From RHLJ01 sp965247355 (GTDB taxonomy: Bacteria > Bacteroidota > Rhodothermia > Balneolales > Balneolaceae), in contig OZ252011.1 in assembly GCA_965247355.1 (NCBI GenBank), positions 1,116,001 through 1,180,000 on the forward strand: a DNA stretch of 64,000 nucleotides, written 5' to 3'. The position numbers were made by a program, and so were the translations under genes. Numbering within the stretch: the first letter of the stretch is position 1; every line of letters begins with the position of its first letter. The notes beneath the pieces are model-generated. The model saw nothing but the letters and a program-made list of their open reading frames with translations, made no database searches and was not told the DNA's origin. Shown here one piece after another: positions 18,750-27,629 of the stretch.

Positions 18750-19649
18750 ATGAGTACAACCGATTTTTCAATTACAACCCCTATCGATCACCTTGCTGTT
18801 GAAGAACGCGTATCCCGATTGAACAAACGCAGCATTAAGAAAGAGTCTAAGATTCAGGCACTTAAAATGGCGTTAAGCATGATGGATTTAACTACACTTG
18901 AGGGAAAAGATTCTGAAGGAAAAGTTATCCAGTTATGCCAGAAGGCAAAACTACCGTATGCGCCCATGCCTGATCTGCCAAAAGTAGCTGCAGTATGTGT
19001 TTATCCAACCATGGTAAGAACTGCAAAAGAGAATGTGAAAGGCTCAGGGATTAATGTGGCAAGTGTAGCTACTGCATTTCCAAGTGGAATGGCACCTCTT
19101 TCTGTTCGTATCGATGATACCAAATTTGCAGTAGATGAAGGTGCTGACGAAGTAGATATGGTTATAAGTCGTGGAGCGTTTTTATCAGGAGAATACAATC
19201 AGGTATTTGATGAAATTGCAGCTATTAAAAAAGCTTGTGGGAAAGCTCACCTCAAAGTAATTTTGGAAACCGGAGAACTTCATACCTATGAGAATGTTCG
19301 AAAAGCCAGTGATATTGCGATGGAAGCCGGTGGTGATTTTATTAAGACATCTACCGGAAAAATAAGTCCTGCCGCTACTCAACCTGTGACTTTAGTAATG
19401 CTGGAAGCTATCCGGGATTATTATTATAAAACAGGCAAGATGATTGGAATGAAACCAGCCGGTGGAATTAGAACAGCGAAACAAGCGATTCAATATTTAG
19501 TGTTAGTGAAAGAAACGCTTGGAGCGGCCTGGCTCAATAACGAATATTTTAGATTTGGGGCCAGTTCTCTTGCAAATGATGTACTCATGCAAATTGTAAA
19601 GCAGCAAACAGGCCAATACCAATCAGCTGATTATTTTTCAGTGGATTAA
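18750..19649 (+). CDS. deoC: Deoxyribose-phosphate aldolase
   Basis: Cleaves 2-deoxyribose 5-phosphate into glyceraldehyde 3-phosphate and acetaldehyde. The 299-aa protein is the long form, closer to human DERA (318 aa) than to the short bacterial type. Visible residues are CVYPTMV, VASVATAFPSGM, DEGADEVDMVI, the Schiff-base Lys in FIKTSTGK, and MKPAGGIRTAKQA. It heads a run with two ALDH-type genes, a sensible route for oxidising the acetaldehyde product. Confidence 0.93.
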   Translation: MSTTDFSITTPIDHLAVEERVSRLNKRSIKKESKIQALKMALSMMDLTTLEGKDSEGKVIQLCQKAKLPYAPMPDLPKVAAVCVYPTMVRTAKENVKGSGINVASVATAFPSGMAPLSVRIDDTKFAVDEGADEVDMVISRGAFLSGEYNQVFDEIAAIKKACGKAHLKVILETGELHTYENVRKASDIAMEAGGDFIKTSTGKISPAATQPVTLVMLEAIRDYYYKTGKMIGMKPAGGIRTAKQAIQYLVLVKETLGAAWLNNEYFRFGASSLANDVLMQIVKQQTGQYQSADYFSVD

Positions 19650-19667
19650 GAAATTCAGGATTAGATT

Positions 19668-21176
19668 ATGTCTCAAAGTACCGAAACCAAAGAAACTCCT
19701 TATAAACCCACATCCCCAAATTCCAAGCTGGATTTTGCTTCCATTTGGGAATATGCCCCTGCTCCGGAAAGCAGTGATCATGTGGAAGTCAAAGATCAGT
19801 ACCAACTCTTTATTGATGGTAAATTTGTAAAGCCATCCAAAGGCCGATATTTCAAAAGTACAAATCCTGCTACTACAGAAGTGATTACAGAATTTGCCGA
19901 GGCTACTCAGAATGATGTAGATAAAGCAGTTAAAGCGGCACGAAAAGCGTTTAAAGGAGAATGGTCTACCCTAGCTCCTAAAACCCGTGGTAAATATCTG
20001 TACCGGATTGCCAGAATGCTCCAGGAGCGCGCACGTGAGTTTTCAGTACTGGAAAGTATGGATGGGGGGAAACCAATCAGGGAATCCAGAGATGTAGATG
20101 TTCCATTAGCTGCTGCTCATTTTTTCTACTATGCAGGTTGGGCGGATAAACTGGAGTATGCTTTCCCCGGAAAAACTCCGGAGCCAGTGGGCGTCTGCGG
20201 ACAGATTATTCCATGGAATTTCCCTCTGTTAATGCTGGCATGGAAAATAGCCCCTGCCCTGGCTTGCGGAAATACGGTAGTTCTTAAGCCAGCTGAAACC
20301 ACTTCTCTAACAGCACTAAAGTTTGCCGAGTTAGTAAAAGATGCTGGTGTTCCAGCGGGAGTAATCAATATTATTACAGGAGCCGGTCAAACAGGTGCTG
20401 AGATTGTCAATCATAAAGACATTGATAAAATTGCTTTCACAGGTTCTACCGGTGTTGGAAAGCTGATTCAGAAATCTCTTGCCGGCACTGATAAAAAGTT
20501 TACCCTTGAGTTGGGTGGTAAAGGAGCTCTTATTGTATTCGAAGATGCTCCAATAGATCAGGCCGTGGAAGGCATCATCAATGCGATTTTCTTTAACCAG
20601 GGACATGTATGTTGTGCCGGTTCAAGGCTTCTGGTTCAGGAAGGCGTTGCGGATTTAGTAATTCAAAAACTTAAAGACCGAATGGAGACCTTGATTGTTG
20701 GCGATCCACTCGATAAAAATACTGATATCGGAGCCATCAACTCCAGCCAGCAATTCGAAACCATCAATTCTTTTCTGGAAATCGGTGTAGATGAAGGTGC
20801 AGATGTATATCAAAGCAAGTGCTCTATTCCGGAAAACGGATATTTCATCCGGCCTACCCTTCTTACCAACGTAGCGCAAAGTAACAGGGTAGTTCAGGAA
20901 GAAATCTTTGGACCGGTATTAACCGTTCAAACTTTTAGAACTGCCGATGAAGCCATTGATAAAGCCAATAATACCCCCTTTGGATTAGCCGGTGGGGTTT
21001 GGACAGATAAAGGATCTAAGATATTTAAAGTTGGAGCAGGTCTCCGGTCCGGCGTGGTTTGGGCGAATACTTATAACAAGTTTGACCCTACCTCTCCATT
21101 TGGTGGTTATAAAGAAAGTGGAGTTGGACGTGAGGGAGGCCTTCATGGACTTGCTGCATACGTGAATTTGAAATAA
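19668..21176 (+). CDS. Aldehyde dehydrogenase (catalytic subunit, ALDH16-like pair)
   Basis: A 502-aa NAD(P)-dependent aldehyde dehydrogenase. IIPWNFPLLMLAWKIAPAL and VVLKPAE hold the Asn and Lys of the active site, FTGSTGVGKL the cofactor turn, LELGGKG the general base Glu, and FNQGHVCCAGSRL the nucleophilic Cys. The end is FGGYKESGVGREGGLHGLAAY. It follows deoC by 18 bp and precedes a short ALDH-like gene by 7 bp. Oxidation of acetaldehyde released by DeoC is the likely job (inference). Confidence 0.93.
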   Translation: MSQSTETKETPYKPTSPNSKLDFASIWEYAPAPESSDHVEVKDQYQLFIDGKFVKPSKGRYFKSTNPATTEVITEFAEATQNDVDKAVKAARKAFKGEWSTLAPKTRGKYLYRIARMLQERAREFSVLESMDGGKPIRESRDVDVPLAAAHFFYYAGWADKLEYAFPGKTPEPVGVCGQIIPWNFPLLMLAWKIAPALACGNTVVLKPAETTSLTALKFAELVKDAGVPAGVINIITGAGQTGAEIVNHKDIDKIAFTGSTGVGKLIQKSLAGTDKKFTLELGGKGALIVFEDAPIDQAVEGIINAIFFNQGHVCCAGSRLLVQEGVADLVIQKLKDRMETLIVGDPLDKNTDIGAINSSQQFETINSFLEIGVDEGADVYQSKCSIPENGYFIRPTLLTNVAQSNRVVQEEIFGPVLTVQTFRTADEAIDKANNTPFGLAGGVWTDKGSKIFKVGAGLRSGVVWANTYNKFDPTSPFGGYKESGVGREGGLHGLAAYVNLK

Positions 21177-21183
21177 GAGTATT

Positions 21184-22050
21184 ATGAGTGAACATTTAGA
21201 AATTTTAAAAACATATAAGATTTACGTAGGCGGAAACTTCCCCCGTACTGAATCTGGTCGTTATTACAAGGTTTTCGATAGTGAGAAAGAATTGCTTGCG
21301 AATGCTTGCCTTTGCAGTCGAAAAGATGTCCGTGACGCCGTAAAAGTTGCCCGTGGAGCTTTTGGTGGATGGAAATCCAGAAGTGCCTATAACCGTGGGC
21401 AAATTCTTTACCGCATCGCTGAAATGATGGAAAGTCGAAGAGCAGAGTTTGAAGCACAACTTTCTAAGATCGGATTTTCTGCTGCTGAAGCATCCGCCGA
21501 TGTAAATGCCTCAATCGATAGATTAATCTACTATGCCGGGTGGACCGATAAATACCAACAGGTATTTGGATCAGTAAATCCTGTAGCAAGTGCGCATTTT
21601 AACTTTAGCATATTAGATCCAACCGGAGTTGTAGGAGCTTTTGCTCCTGAAAATAGCCCCCTTCTCGGGTTGGTTTCTGTAATTGCTCCGGTAATTGCTG
21701 GTGGAAATACCTGTGTGATACTGGCATCAGAGGCTTATCCCCTCCCATCTATTATTTTTGCGGAGGTTTTAAATTCATCTGATGTACCGGGAGGCGTTGT
21801 TAATATCATTACTGGAAAAAAAGAAGAATTAGCGGAACATTTTAGTGGTCATGTAGATGTAAATGCTATGATGTACACTGATAAACTTTCTGATGAAATG
21901 AGGAAAATTATGGATGAAAAAGCCTCCACCTCTGTTAAACGAATGGTTAAAAAACCAGTGAGCGATTGGTATAGCGATGATGCTCAGGGGCCTTATTTCA
22001 TTACTGATTTTCAGGAAACAAAAACTACCTGGCATCCGATTGGATTTTAA
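21184..22050 (+). CDS. Truncated, non-catalytic ALDH-like protein
   Basis: A 288-aa protein similar to the N-terminal half of an ALDH: YVGGNFPRTESGRYYKVFD, AYNRGQILYRIAEMMESRR and GAFAPENSPLLGLVSVIAPVIAGGNTCVILASE. In it the active-site PWN has become PEN, the Lys of KPAE is missing, and no Glu (ELGGK) or Cys domain follows. It therefore cannot be an aldehyde dehydrogenase by itself. Its size, content and position right after a full ALDH match the dead second domain of ALDH16, which is fused to the catalytic domain in other organisms. It probably forms a complex with the upstream enzyme. Confidence 0.8.
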   Translation: MSEHLEILKTYKIYVGGNFPRTESGRYYKVFDSEKELLANACLCSRKDVRDAVKVARGAFGGWKSRSAYNRGQILYRIAEMMESRRAEFEAQLSKIGFSAAEASADVNASIDRLIYYAGWTDKYQQVFGSVNPVASAHFNFSILDPTGVVGAFAPENSPLLGLVSVIAPVIAGGNTCVILASEAYPLPSIIFAEVLNSSDVPGGVVNIITGKKEELAEHFSGHVDVNAMMYTDKLSDEMRKIMDEKASTSVKRMVKKPVSDWYSDDAQGPYFITDFQETKTTWHPIGF

Positions 22051-22051
22051 A

Positions 22052-22612
22052 ATGAAAAGAATTCTGTTTCTCTTTATAAGTATTACACTTTTTAGCTGTT
22101 CGAGCTCCGAACCTATTATAGAAGCTTGCTGTACTGAGAACGGAGTTTCAGAAAATACTGGAAACGAAAGTACAGAAGAAGGATCAGAAACCTCCGAAAG
22201 TATCTACGCCCAGTACAGAAGTTCTCTATCTGATACTTACTCTACTAAGACCAATGAAATTCCTCCTGCTTACCAGGAAATAAAAGTAGTTGATGAATCT
22301 GAAGATGAAGGTGACATGTTTGAAGGGTATCGGGTTCAAATTTATTCAGGTCAAAATGTGGCTATGGCTGATACTATTGCTTCCATCTTCCGAGCTTGGT
22401 CAGATACTTCCATTGTAGGTTATCAGGCGGATACCTACACTTTCTTCAAATCACCCTATTACCGTGTACATGTTGGGGATTTCCATGAACGGAACCGAGC
22501 TATTTACTTCTCAAATATTTTAAAAAGAAGATTTCGTGATGCGTGGGTTGTTTATGATCGAATTGATCCCTGGAAAATTCCTTCAGATACAACCGACATT
22601 TACACAAAATAG
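22052..22612 (+). CDS. SPOR-domain lipoprotein
   Basis: A 186-aa protein starting at ATG 22052, two bases after the ALDH-like stop. The signal MKRILFLFISITLFSC has a lipobox Cys at 16. A Glu/Ser-rich linker follows to about 80. The C-terminal part (YRVQIYSGQNVAMADTIAS to HVGDFHERNRAIYFSNILK) is a SPOR-like fold that binds denuded peptidoglycan glycans. It probably acts at the cell wall or division site. An upstream Met at 21977 lies inside the previous gene and would spoil the signal peptide. Confidence 0.78.
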   Translation: MKRILFLFISITLFSCSSSEPIIEACCTENGVSENTGNESTEEGSETSESIYAQYRSSLSDTYSTKTNEIPPAYQEIKVVDESEDEGDMFEGYRVQIYSGQNVAMADTIASIFRAWSDTSIVGYQADTYTFFKSPYYRVHVGDFHERNRAIYFSNILKRRFRDAWVVYDRIDPWKIPSDTTDIYTK

Positions 22613-22692
22613 AAATGTTATACATCTGATATCTCTTTTCTTTCGTACAGATGATTAACATTACTATATTCCTTCCAAATCAAACGCAGTGT

Positions 22693-23430
22693 ATGAAATT
22701 TTTATCATTGGTAGGCGGTACTTTATTATTTTTTGTTTTATCGCTTCAAACAAGTTCGAATAAGGTAGCTGCCCGGCAGTCCAGTTTAGATAACGCCAGT
22801 ATTTCTGGTACGGTAACATTACCTGCGACTTCTTCAGCTAATTCAAGAAGATTCAGAGGTGCTGCTTACAGGAACAGAGGCAATTCTTTAGCTTCTTCTC
22901 AAAATACTTCTGAATCAAGTCCATATCCGAACACGATAGTCAGTGCTCATCCTATCTCTTTCACCATTGAAAATCTGCCAACCTTAGATTCCGTTCAGAT
23001 TATTCAAAAAAACGCGGTGTTTATCCCTCAGGTTACTCCTGTTACTGTAGGCAGTACAGTTCAGTTTGTAAATAGTGATTCTTTCTACCATAATGTTTTT
23101 AGCCTGACACCAGGAGCCCGTTTTAATATTGGAAGGCGACAAACCGGAGATGTTTATTCAAAAGAAGTTCCTGCTCTTCAATGGAAAGTCTCAGGTCTAG
23201 GTCCAATTGATTTATTCTGTGATATTCATTCCCAGATGAACGCAATCATCTTAAGTCTAGATACTCCCTATTTTACACGTGTTAATGAAGATGGGACTTA
23301 TACCCTGAATGCATTACCCGCAGGGACATATGAACTACGAGTTTACAATCGGAATACTGAACTTTATACGCAAAGAGTAAGTATTGATGAAAATGAACAG
23401 CTTCCACTCAATCTTAATCTCGTAAACTAA
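22693..23430 (+). CDS. Secreted cupredoxin-like protein with C-terminal carboxypeptidase-regulatory-like domain
   Basis: A 245-aa exported protein; ATG 22693 is chosen because a signal helix (MKFLSLVGGTLLFFVLS) follows at once. After a Ser-rich linker, residues about 90-190 form a plastocyanin-like fold. The copper ligands are readable as His133 (FYHNVFS) and Cys176, His179, Met182 in FCDIHSQM. The end (VNEDGTYTLNALPAGTYELRVYN) is a carboxypeptidase-regulatory-like beta domain. Similar proteins are annotated 'methylamine utilization protein', but no mau genes are here. It probably carries electrons or senses copper or redox state, and sits 2 bp before a membrane cyclase gene. Confidence 0.78.
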   Translation: MKFLSLVGGTLLFFVLSLQTSSNKVAARQSSLDNASISGTVTLPATSSANSRRFRGAAYRNRGNSLASSQNTSESSPYPNTIVSAHPISFTIENLPTLDSVQIIQKNAVFIPQVTPVTVGSTVQFVNSDSFYHNVFSLTPGARFNIGRRQTGDVYSKEVPALQWKVSGLGPIDLFCDIHSQMNAIILSLDTPYFTRVNEDGTYTLNALPAGTYELRVYNRNTELYTQRVSIDENEQLPLNLNLVN

Positions 23431-23432
23431 TC

Positions 23433-25121
23433 ATGAAATTCACGATTAGTACTAAACTTATTGCACTTCTTTTAGGGCTTACACTGGCAGTATTAGTTGT
23501 TGTAATAAGCGCTATAAACAATGTATTCTCAAGAACTATCAACGAAAATGTAGTTTTAGATTTTGCACAATTACGGGGATTCTTTAAAGTGCAGCAGAAT
23601 CTGCAATATGATCGTTTGGCCGAATCCGCTTATTTGATTAGTGAAAACTCACTATTTAAAGCTAATGTTCAGTTAAACGACCCTCCATCGGTAGAGCAAA
23701 GCCTGAGAGAGTTTTCTTACTTTACAAAGTCTGATCTATTCCTCGTTACCGATACTGATGGAAATATACTCTCGTGGTTAGGAAGACCTGATTCAACTGG
23801 AATCAACCTCACTAAAAGAGAAAGTATCAGAATGGCTCTTAATGGTGAAGAGCCGCCTATCGACATTGAATGGCCGGAACTTTGGGCTGTTGATGGAGCT
23901 CTCTATCAAATTGTCACAATCCCTATTTATATCAGAAATTCTATTGCCGGAACCATTACGATTGGAACCACTTTTAAAAATATTGAAGCCATCACACTCA
24001 AAGAAAACACTTCGCTTGAAGTAGCTATGTTTCTGGATAATGAAACCATCGCCTATTCTGATTCGACACTAGATAACTACAGTTTTGTAGAAGAGGCAAC
24101 ATCTAAAAGTTCATTAATAGATAGTCTTACTTCAAATCTCGTTGTCAGCGAACCTTTCAGAACTAATTTGGGAAATACAGAGGTTCTCACTTTCATTAGC
24201 CCTCTTGGAAATGGAGAACGTGCTTATTATTACGCCTATGTTCCTACGGCAAAGCAATTTGAAATTCTTTCAGAGCTCCAGAAAAACATCCTCTTCATAG
24301 CTTTAATTAGTATTTTCGTTGTAATTCCATTCGCTATTTTACTTGCAAGAGCATTCTCAGGACCAATTAAATCGCTCACTAATGCAATGCTTAAAGTTCG
24401 TGAGGGTGATTTAAATGTATCGCTAAAGCCTAAAACAAACGATGAAATCGGCCTTTTGACACGCACTTTTAATGAAATGATTATTGGTTTACGTGAACGT
24501 TTTGCTCTGTCAAAATATGTAGGTGATCATACTCTGGAAATGATCAAAAAGAATTCAGACGTTGAACCTGATTTAGGAGGAACAAGACAGCAACTTGCCA
24601 TACTTTTTACAGACATCAGGGGTTCTACAGAGAAAATTGCTAATTCCGATCCGGAGACTTTTATCACTTTTCTTAACAGAACATTAAGCTCCCAGGCCGA
24701 CGCTGTACTAGAACAAAATGGATCTATTGATAAGTTTGTAGGTGACTCACTTATTGCACTCTTTACAAGTCATGATGCGCTTGAACGTGCTATCAAATGT
24801 GGAATTAAGATCCAAAAATCTTATAACGCAGATACAGAAGTTTCAGATTTTTTTGACGGCCTTGGAGTCGGGATAAATTTCGGCCCTATGGTTCTTGGCA
24901 ACATGGGAGCGAAAGAGCGATTGGATTATACAGTAATCGGACCCGAAGTTAACTTGGCAGCTCGTTTATGTTCAGAAGCTCAAAAAGGTCAGGTGTTACT
25001 TCCCAGAAATAAAGTCCAATACTTTGGCCTGGAACAAACCTTTAACTTCAAAACAGTAATGAAGAAAAATCTGAAAGGGTTTGATAAGGAACTTGAAATT
25101 GTAGAGGTCGTATATGATTAA
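23433..25121 (+). CDS. Membrane-bound class III adenylate/guanylate cyclase with HAMP domain
   Basis: A 562-aa sensor cyclase. TM1 lies at about 8-28, a periplasmic Cache-like sensor (WPELWAVDGALYQIVTIPIY) at about 35-280, TM2 at about 285-307, HAMP at about 307-360, then the catalytic domain. Metal-binding Asp residues are in ILFTDIRGST and KFVGDSLIALF; the later part has LDYTVIGPEVNLAARLC. Substrate choice (ATP or GTP) cannot be fixed by eye. It overlaps the following barrel gene by 8 bp and follows the cupredoxin gene by 2 bp, so the three look like one operon. Confidence 0.9.
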   Translation: MKFTISTKLIALLLGLTLAVLVVVISAINNVFSRTINENVVLDFAQLRGFFKVQQNLQYDRLAESAYLISENSLFKANVQLNDPPSVEQSLREFSYFTKSDLFLVTDTDGNILSWLGRPDSTGINLTKRESIRMALNGEEPPIDIEWPELWAVDGALYQIVTIPIYIRNSIAGTITIGTTFKNIEAITLKENTSLEVAMFLDNETIAYSDSTLDNYSFVEEATSKSSLIDSLTSNLVVSEPFRTNLGNTEVLTFISPLGNGERAYYYAYVPTAKQFEILSELQKNILFIALISIFVVIPFAILLARAFSGPIKSLTNAMLKVREGDLNVSLKPKTNDEIGLLTRTFNEMIIGLRERFALSKYVGDHTLEMIKKNSDVEPDLGGTRQQLAILFTDIRGSTEKIANSDPETFITFLNRTLSSQADAVLEQNGSIDKFVGDSLIALFTSHDALERAIKCGIKIQKSYNADTEVSDFFDGLGVGINFGPMVLGNMGAKERLDYTVIGPEVNLAARLCSEAQKGQVLLPRNKVQYFGLEQTFNFKTVMKKNLKGFDKELEIVEVVYD

Positions 25122-26313
25122 AAAAACGCTCAAAGTAATAGCTTTACTGTTACTGCTTATTCAAACCCATTCTGTTGCTCAGGTTCAGGTTAATGGAACT
25201 ATAGATATTGAACTTTCTTCAGGAGGTAGCGATTCAAAATTTATAACAAACGGCATTAACGAAGATTTCAAATACCTCCACCTTTCTATCCCGCAAATTA
25301 ATCTCCTGCTTTTCAGCCCGATTAATGATCAGTTTTTTATGGAAGCAAGGCTTCAATCAGATACTTGGGGAACCGGACAACTTAGTACTCCTCGTTTTAC
25401 GTTAGCGAATTTAACATGGGCGCACCCTGACAAAAATTTCTCACTTAGTTTTGGTCGCTTCCTTTCACCAATCGGTATTTATTCAAAGAAAGCATTAAGT
25501 ATCGATCGTACTTTTGTTGATTTGCCTCTGAACTACAGTTATTTCACAAATATATCCGATGAACGTGGATTTTGGCCGGCAGCCGGAGATAATGCCAATT
25601 ATACCACCGGAGATGTTGGACTTTCAACCATATATTTAGGTGGTTATACAACAGGTATTTTACTGGATTGGATGCTGATAGAAGAAAAGCTAAGACTTGA
25701 GACCTCACTTTCTATGGTAGCCCCGGCATCAGATCAAAACTACACCAATCTCGCAAACGGAGCAATCTTAACACACCTTACATTCAATCCAAACATCTTT
25801 TGGCAGTTCGGACTATCAGCAAGTCATGGAAGCTATATGCAGCTTACTCCTGTAAATCGGATTCACCGCCCTAATAATCCTCTTGAACAATATCGACAAA
25901 GCCTTGTAGGGTTAGATGTTCGCTACGCATTTGGCTTCTGGGAAATTCAGGCTGAGGCAATTTATTCATACTGGACCTCCCCATGTTACACTGGCGGGCA
26001 GTTTAATTTATATGGAAATAAACTTGCTGAATATCGATCTGATAATCTTGGAACAAATATTGATATCCGTTTCGAACCCCCTTCCTTGCCAGGATCATAC
26101 ATTGCGTTTCGTGCCGATCATTTGAATTTTTTAACAGCTGAAACCGATTCATCTTCCTTATCTTCTGATTGGGACACAGACACTTCCCGGTTAACAGCAG
26201 TTTTTGGGTATAAACTTGCCCGAAACGTAGAAGCAAAAATTGCGGTTAGTGAACAGACTCCATTTGATCAGTCACTATATGCATTCAGGTTTTTCCTGAC
26301 CGCATTCTTTTAA
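25114..26313 (+). CDS. Outer-membrane beta-barrel protein (porin-like), unknown family
   Basis: A 399-aa protein with signal peptide (MIKKTLKVIALLLLLIQTHSVAQ) followed by repeated amphipathic strands, many Tyr, Phe and Trp residues, and a final strand ending YAFRFFLTAFF, as expected of an outer-membrane barrel. LSFGRFLSPIGIYSKKALSIDRTFVD resembles the N-terminal strand of porin-like proteins. The gene is translationally coupled to the cyclase (8-bp overlap). It may supply or pass the ligand sensed by the cyclase (inference). Confidence 0.72.
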   Translation: MIKKTLKVIALLLLLIQTHSVAQVQVNGTIDIELSSGGSDSKFITNGINEDFKYLHLSIPQINLLLFSPINDQFFMEARLQSDTWGTGQLSTPRFTLANLTWAHPDKNFSLSFGRFLSPIGIYSKKALSIDRTFVDLPLNYSYFTNISDERGFWPAAGDNANYTTGDVGLSTIYLGGYTTGILLDWMLIEEKLRLETSLSMVAPASDQNYTNLANGAILTHLTFNPNIFWQFGLSASHGSYMQLTPVNRIHRPNNPLEQYRQSLVGLDVRYAFGFWEIQAEAIYSYWTSPCYTGGQFNLYGNKLAEYRSDNLGTNIDIRFEPPSLPGSYIAFRADHLNFLTAETDSSSLSSDWDTDTSRLTAVFGYKLARNVEAKIAVSEQTPFDQSLYAFRFFLTAFF

Positions 26314-26330
26314 AGAAATATCAATACAGG

Positions 26331-26945
26331 ATGGACAGAAAGAGTTTTTTAAAAAAAGCTCCCTTATTGGGAGTTGGAACAGGTTTAGTGCTTACAGGTT
26401 GTAGCACAGGTACTGGTAATGATGATTCCGGTGGAATTGATGACCTCCAGATACTAATCAACGCTGCTCAGGTTGAAGCTCAGGGAGTACAAACCTACGC
26501 AGCTGCTGCGAGTCTGCTCTCTACACAAGCCTATATTGACATTGCCAATCTATACGGTTCTCATCATAATGACCATTTGAATACATTCAATGAATTAATC
26601 AGAGAGCTTGGAGGGACTGAAATTGTTCTTTCAGATTTTGGGCCGGATGAAAGAGCCGGAAACCTTGGTAATAATCCCAGTGAAGCTGATATCATTCATC
26701 TGGCAATGACTTTGGAATTGGAAGCCGCTGATGCGTATTTTGAAAGTTCTGTTTCAAGCCTTCAAGGTCCTAATGCACGGTTAAGAACCGGAGAAATTTT
26801 CCCGGTTGAAGTAAGTCATTTTGTAACTCTTAAAGGTGCTCTGGATGCTGCGCTTGGTATTTCAACACCTAATATAGCAGGAGCTTCTTTTGCCGATATC
26901 AAAGCAGATTTTACTCCATACCCGGGTTCTTACACTGATTCTTAA
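26331..26945 (+). CDS. Ferritin-like domain lipoprotein
   Basis: A 204-aa exported protein with lipoprotein-type signal (MDRKSFLKKAPLLGVGTGLVLTGC). The rest is four helices with ferritin-like metal-ligand pattern: NAAQVEAQGVQTY, LYGSHHNDHLNTFNELI, LAMTLELEAADAYFES and VEVSHFVTLKGAL, giving Glu and His residues spaced for a diiron site. Similar proteins are annotated as ferritin-like or DUF4439-type; role unknown. It lies 17 bp after the barrel gene and 3 bp before the VTT gene, in the same run. Confidence 0.75.
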   Translation: MDRKSFLKKAPLLGVGTGLVLTGCSTGTGNDDSGGIDDLQILINAAQVEAQGVQTYAAAASLLSTQAYIDIANLYGSHHNDHLNTFNELIRELGGTEIVLSDFGPDERAGNLGNNPSEADIIHLAMTLELEAADAYFESSVSSLQGPNARLRTGEIFPVEVSHFVTLKGALDAALGISTPNIAGASFADIKADFTPYPGSYTDS

Positions 26946-26948
26946 TAC

Positions 26949-27608
26949 ATGAAAGCATTAATAAAATTTGTAATCCTTTTAGGAGCTTTCTTCACCTTTA
27001 CACTGCTTCTTTTTAAAGTGTTGGGCGTTCTTTCCGTAGAAGATATCCGGTACTGGTTAGAACAAGCTATGACTGTGTCTCCATGGATTGTGGGTTTGAT
27101 TATCGTCGCTTTGATGTTGATCGATTTATTCATCGCTATCCCCACCCTTTCTCTTACAATTCTTTCAGGTTTTTTCTTGGGGTTAGAACTTGGTGTATTT
27201 TATTCAACACTTGGAATGCTTGGGGCAGGAACCATGGGATATGTAATAAGTCGCTTTCATGGAGAGAAGCTTTTAAAATTTGTGAGTAAAGATCAGGAAC
27301 AGATCGAAGAAATGAGAAGACTATTCACACGATTTGGTCCATTCTCACTGATGCTGTGTCGTGCAGCTCCAATGTTGCCAGAAGTTACTTCTTGTCTGGC
27401 AGGAGTTACAAAAATGCCTTATTGGAAATACATTCTTTTCTATTCAATAGGAACCATTCCCTATTCAATCATTGCCGCATATTCAGGCTCTGTTAGCACA
27501 ATTGATAATCCCTCTCCCGCGATCTTCACCTTCATTGGTATTTTTGGCGGATTAAGTCTCGTTTGGGCCGGGTTTCTATACTTAAATAAGAAAAAATTGA
27601 AAAGTTAA
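26949..27608 (+). CDS. TVP38/TMEM64 (VTT domain) membrane protein
   Basis: A 219-aa polytopic membrane protein of the DedA/VTT superfamily. The re-entrant-loop signature is SGFFLGLELGVFYSTLGMLGAGTMGYVISR, then FGPFSLMLCRAAPMLPEVTSCLAGVTKMPYWKY with the conserved Arg-x-x-P pattern (CRAAPMLPE). Such proteins move lipids or act as scramblases; substrate unknown. It is last in the cluster and converges with ychF. Confidence 0.85.
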   Translation: MKALIKFVILLGAFFTFTLLLFKVLGVLSVEDIRYWLEQAMTVSPWIVGLIIVALMLIDLFIAIPTLSLTILSGFFLGLELGVFYSTLGMLGAGTMGYVISRFHGEKLLKFVSKDQEQIEEMRRLFTRFGPFSLMLCRAAPMLPEVTSCLAGVTKMPYWKYILFYSIGTIPYSIIAAYSGSVSTIDNPSPAIFTFIGIFGGLSLVWAGFLYLNKKKLKS

Positions 27609-27629
27609 TAAGAGAAAAATCGTCTAAAT

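Noticed and set aside
22693..23430. Methylamine utilisation role for the cupredoxin-like protein
   Set aside because: No mauA, mauB or MauG-type genes lie nearby; the name is carried over from automated annotation.
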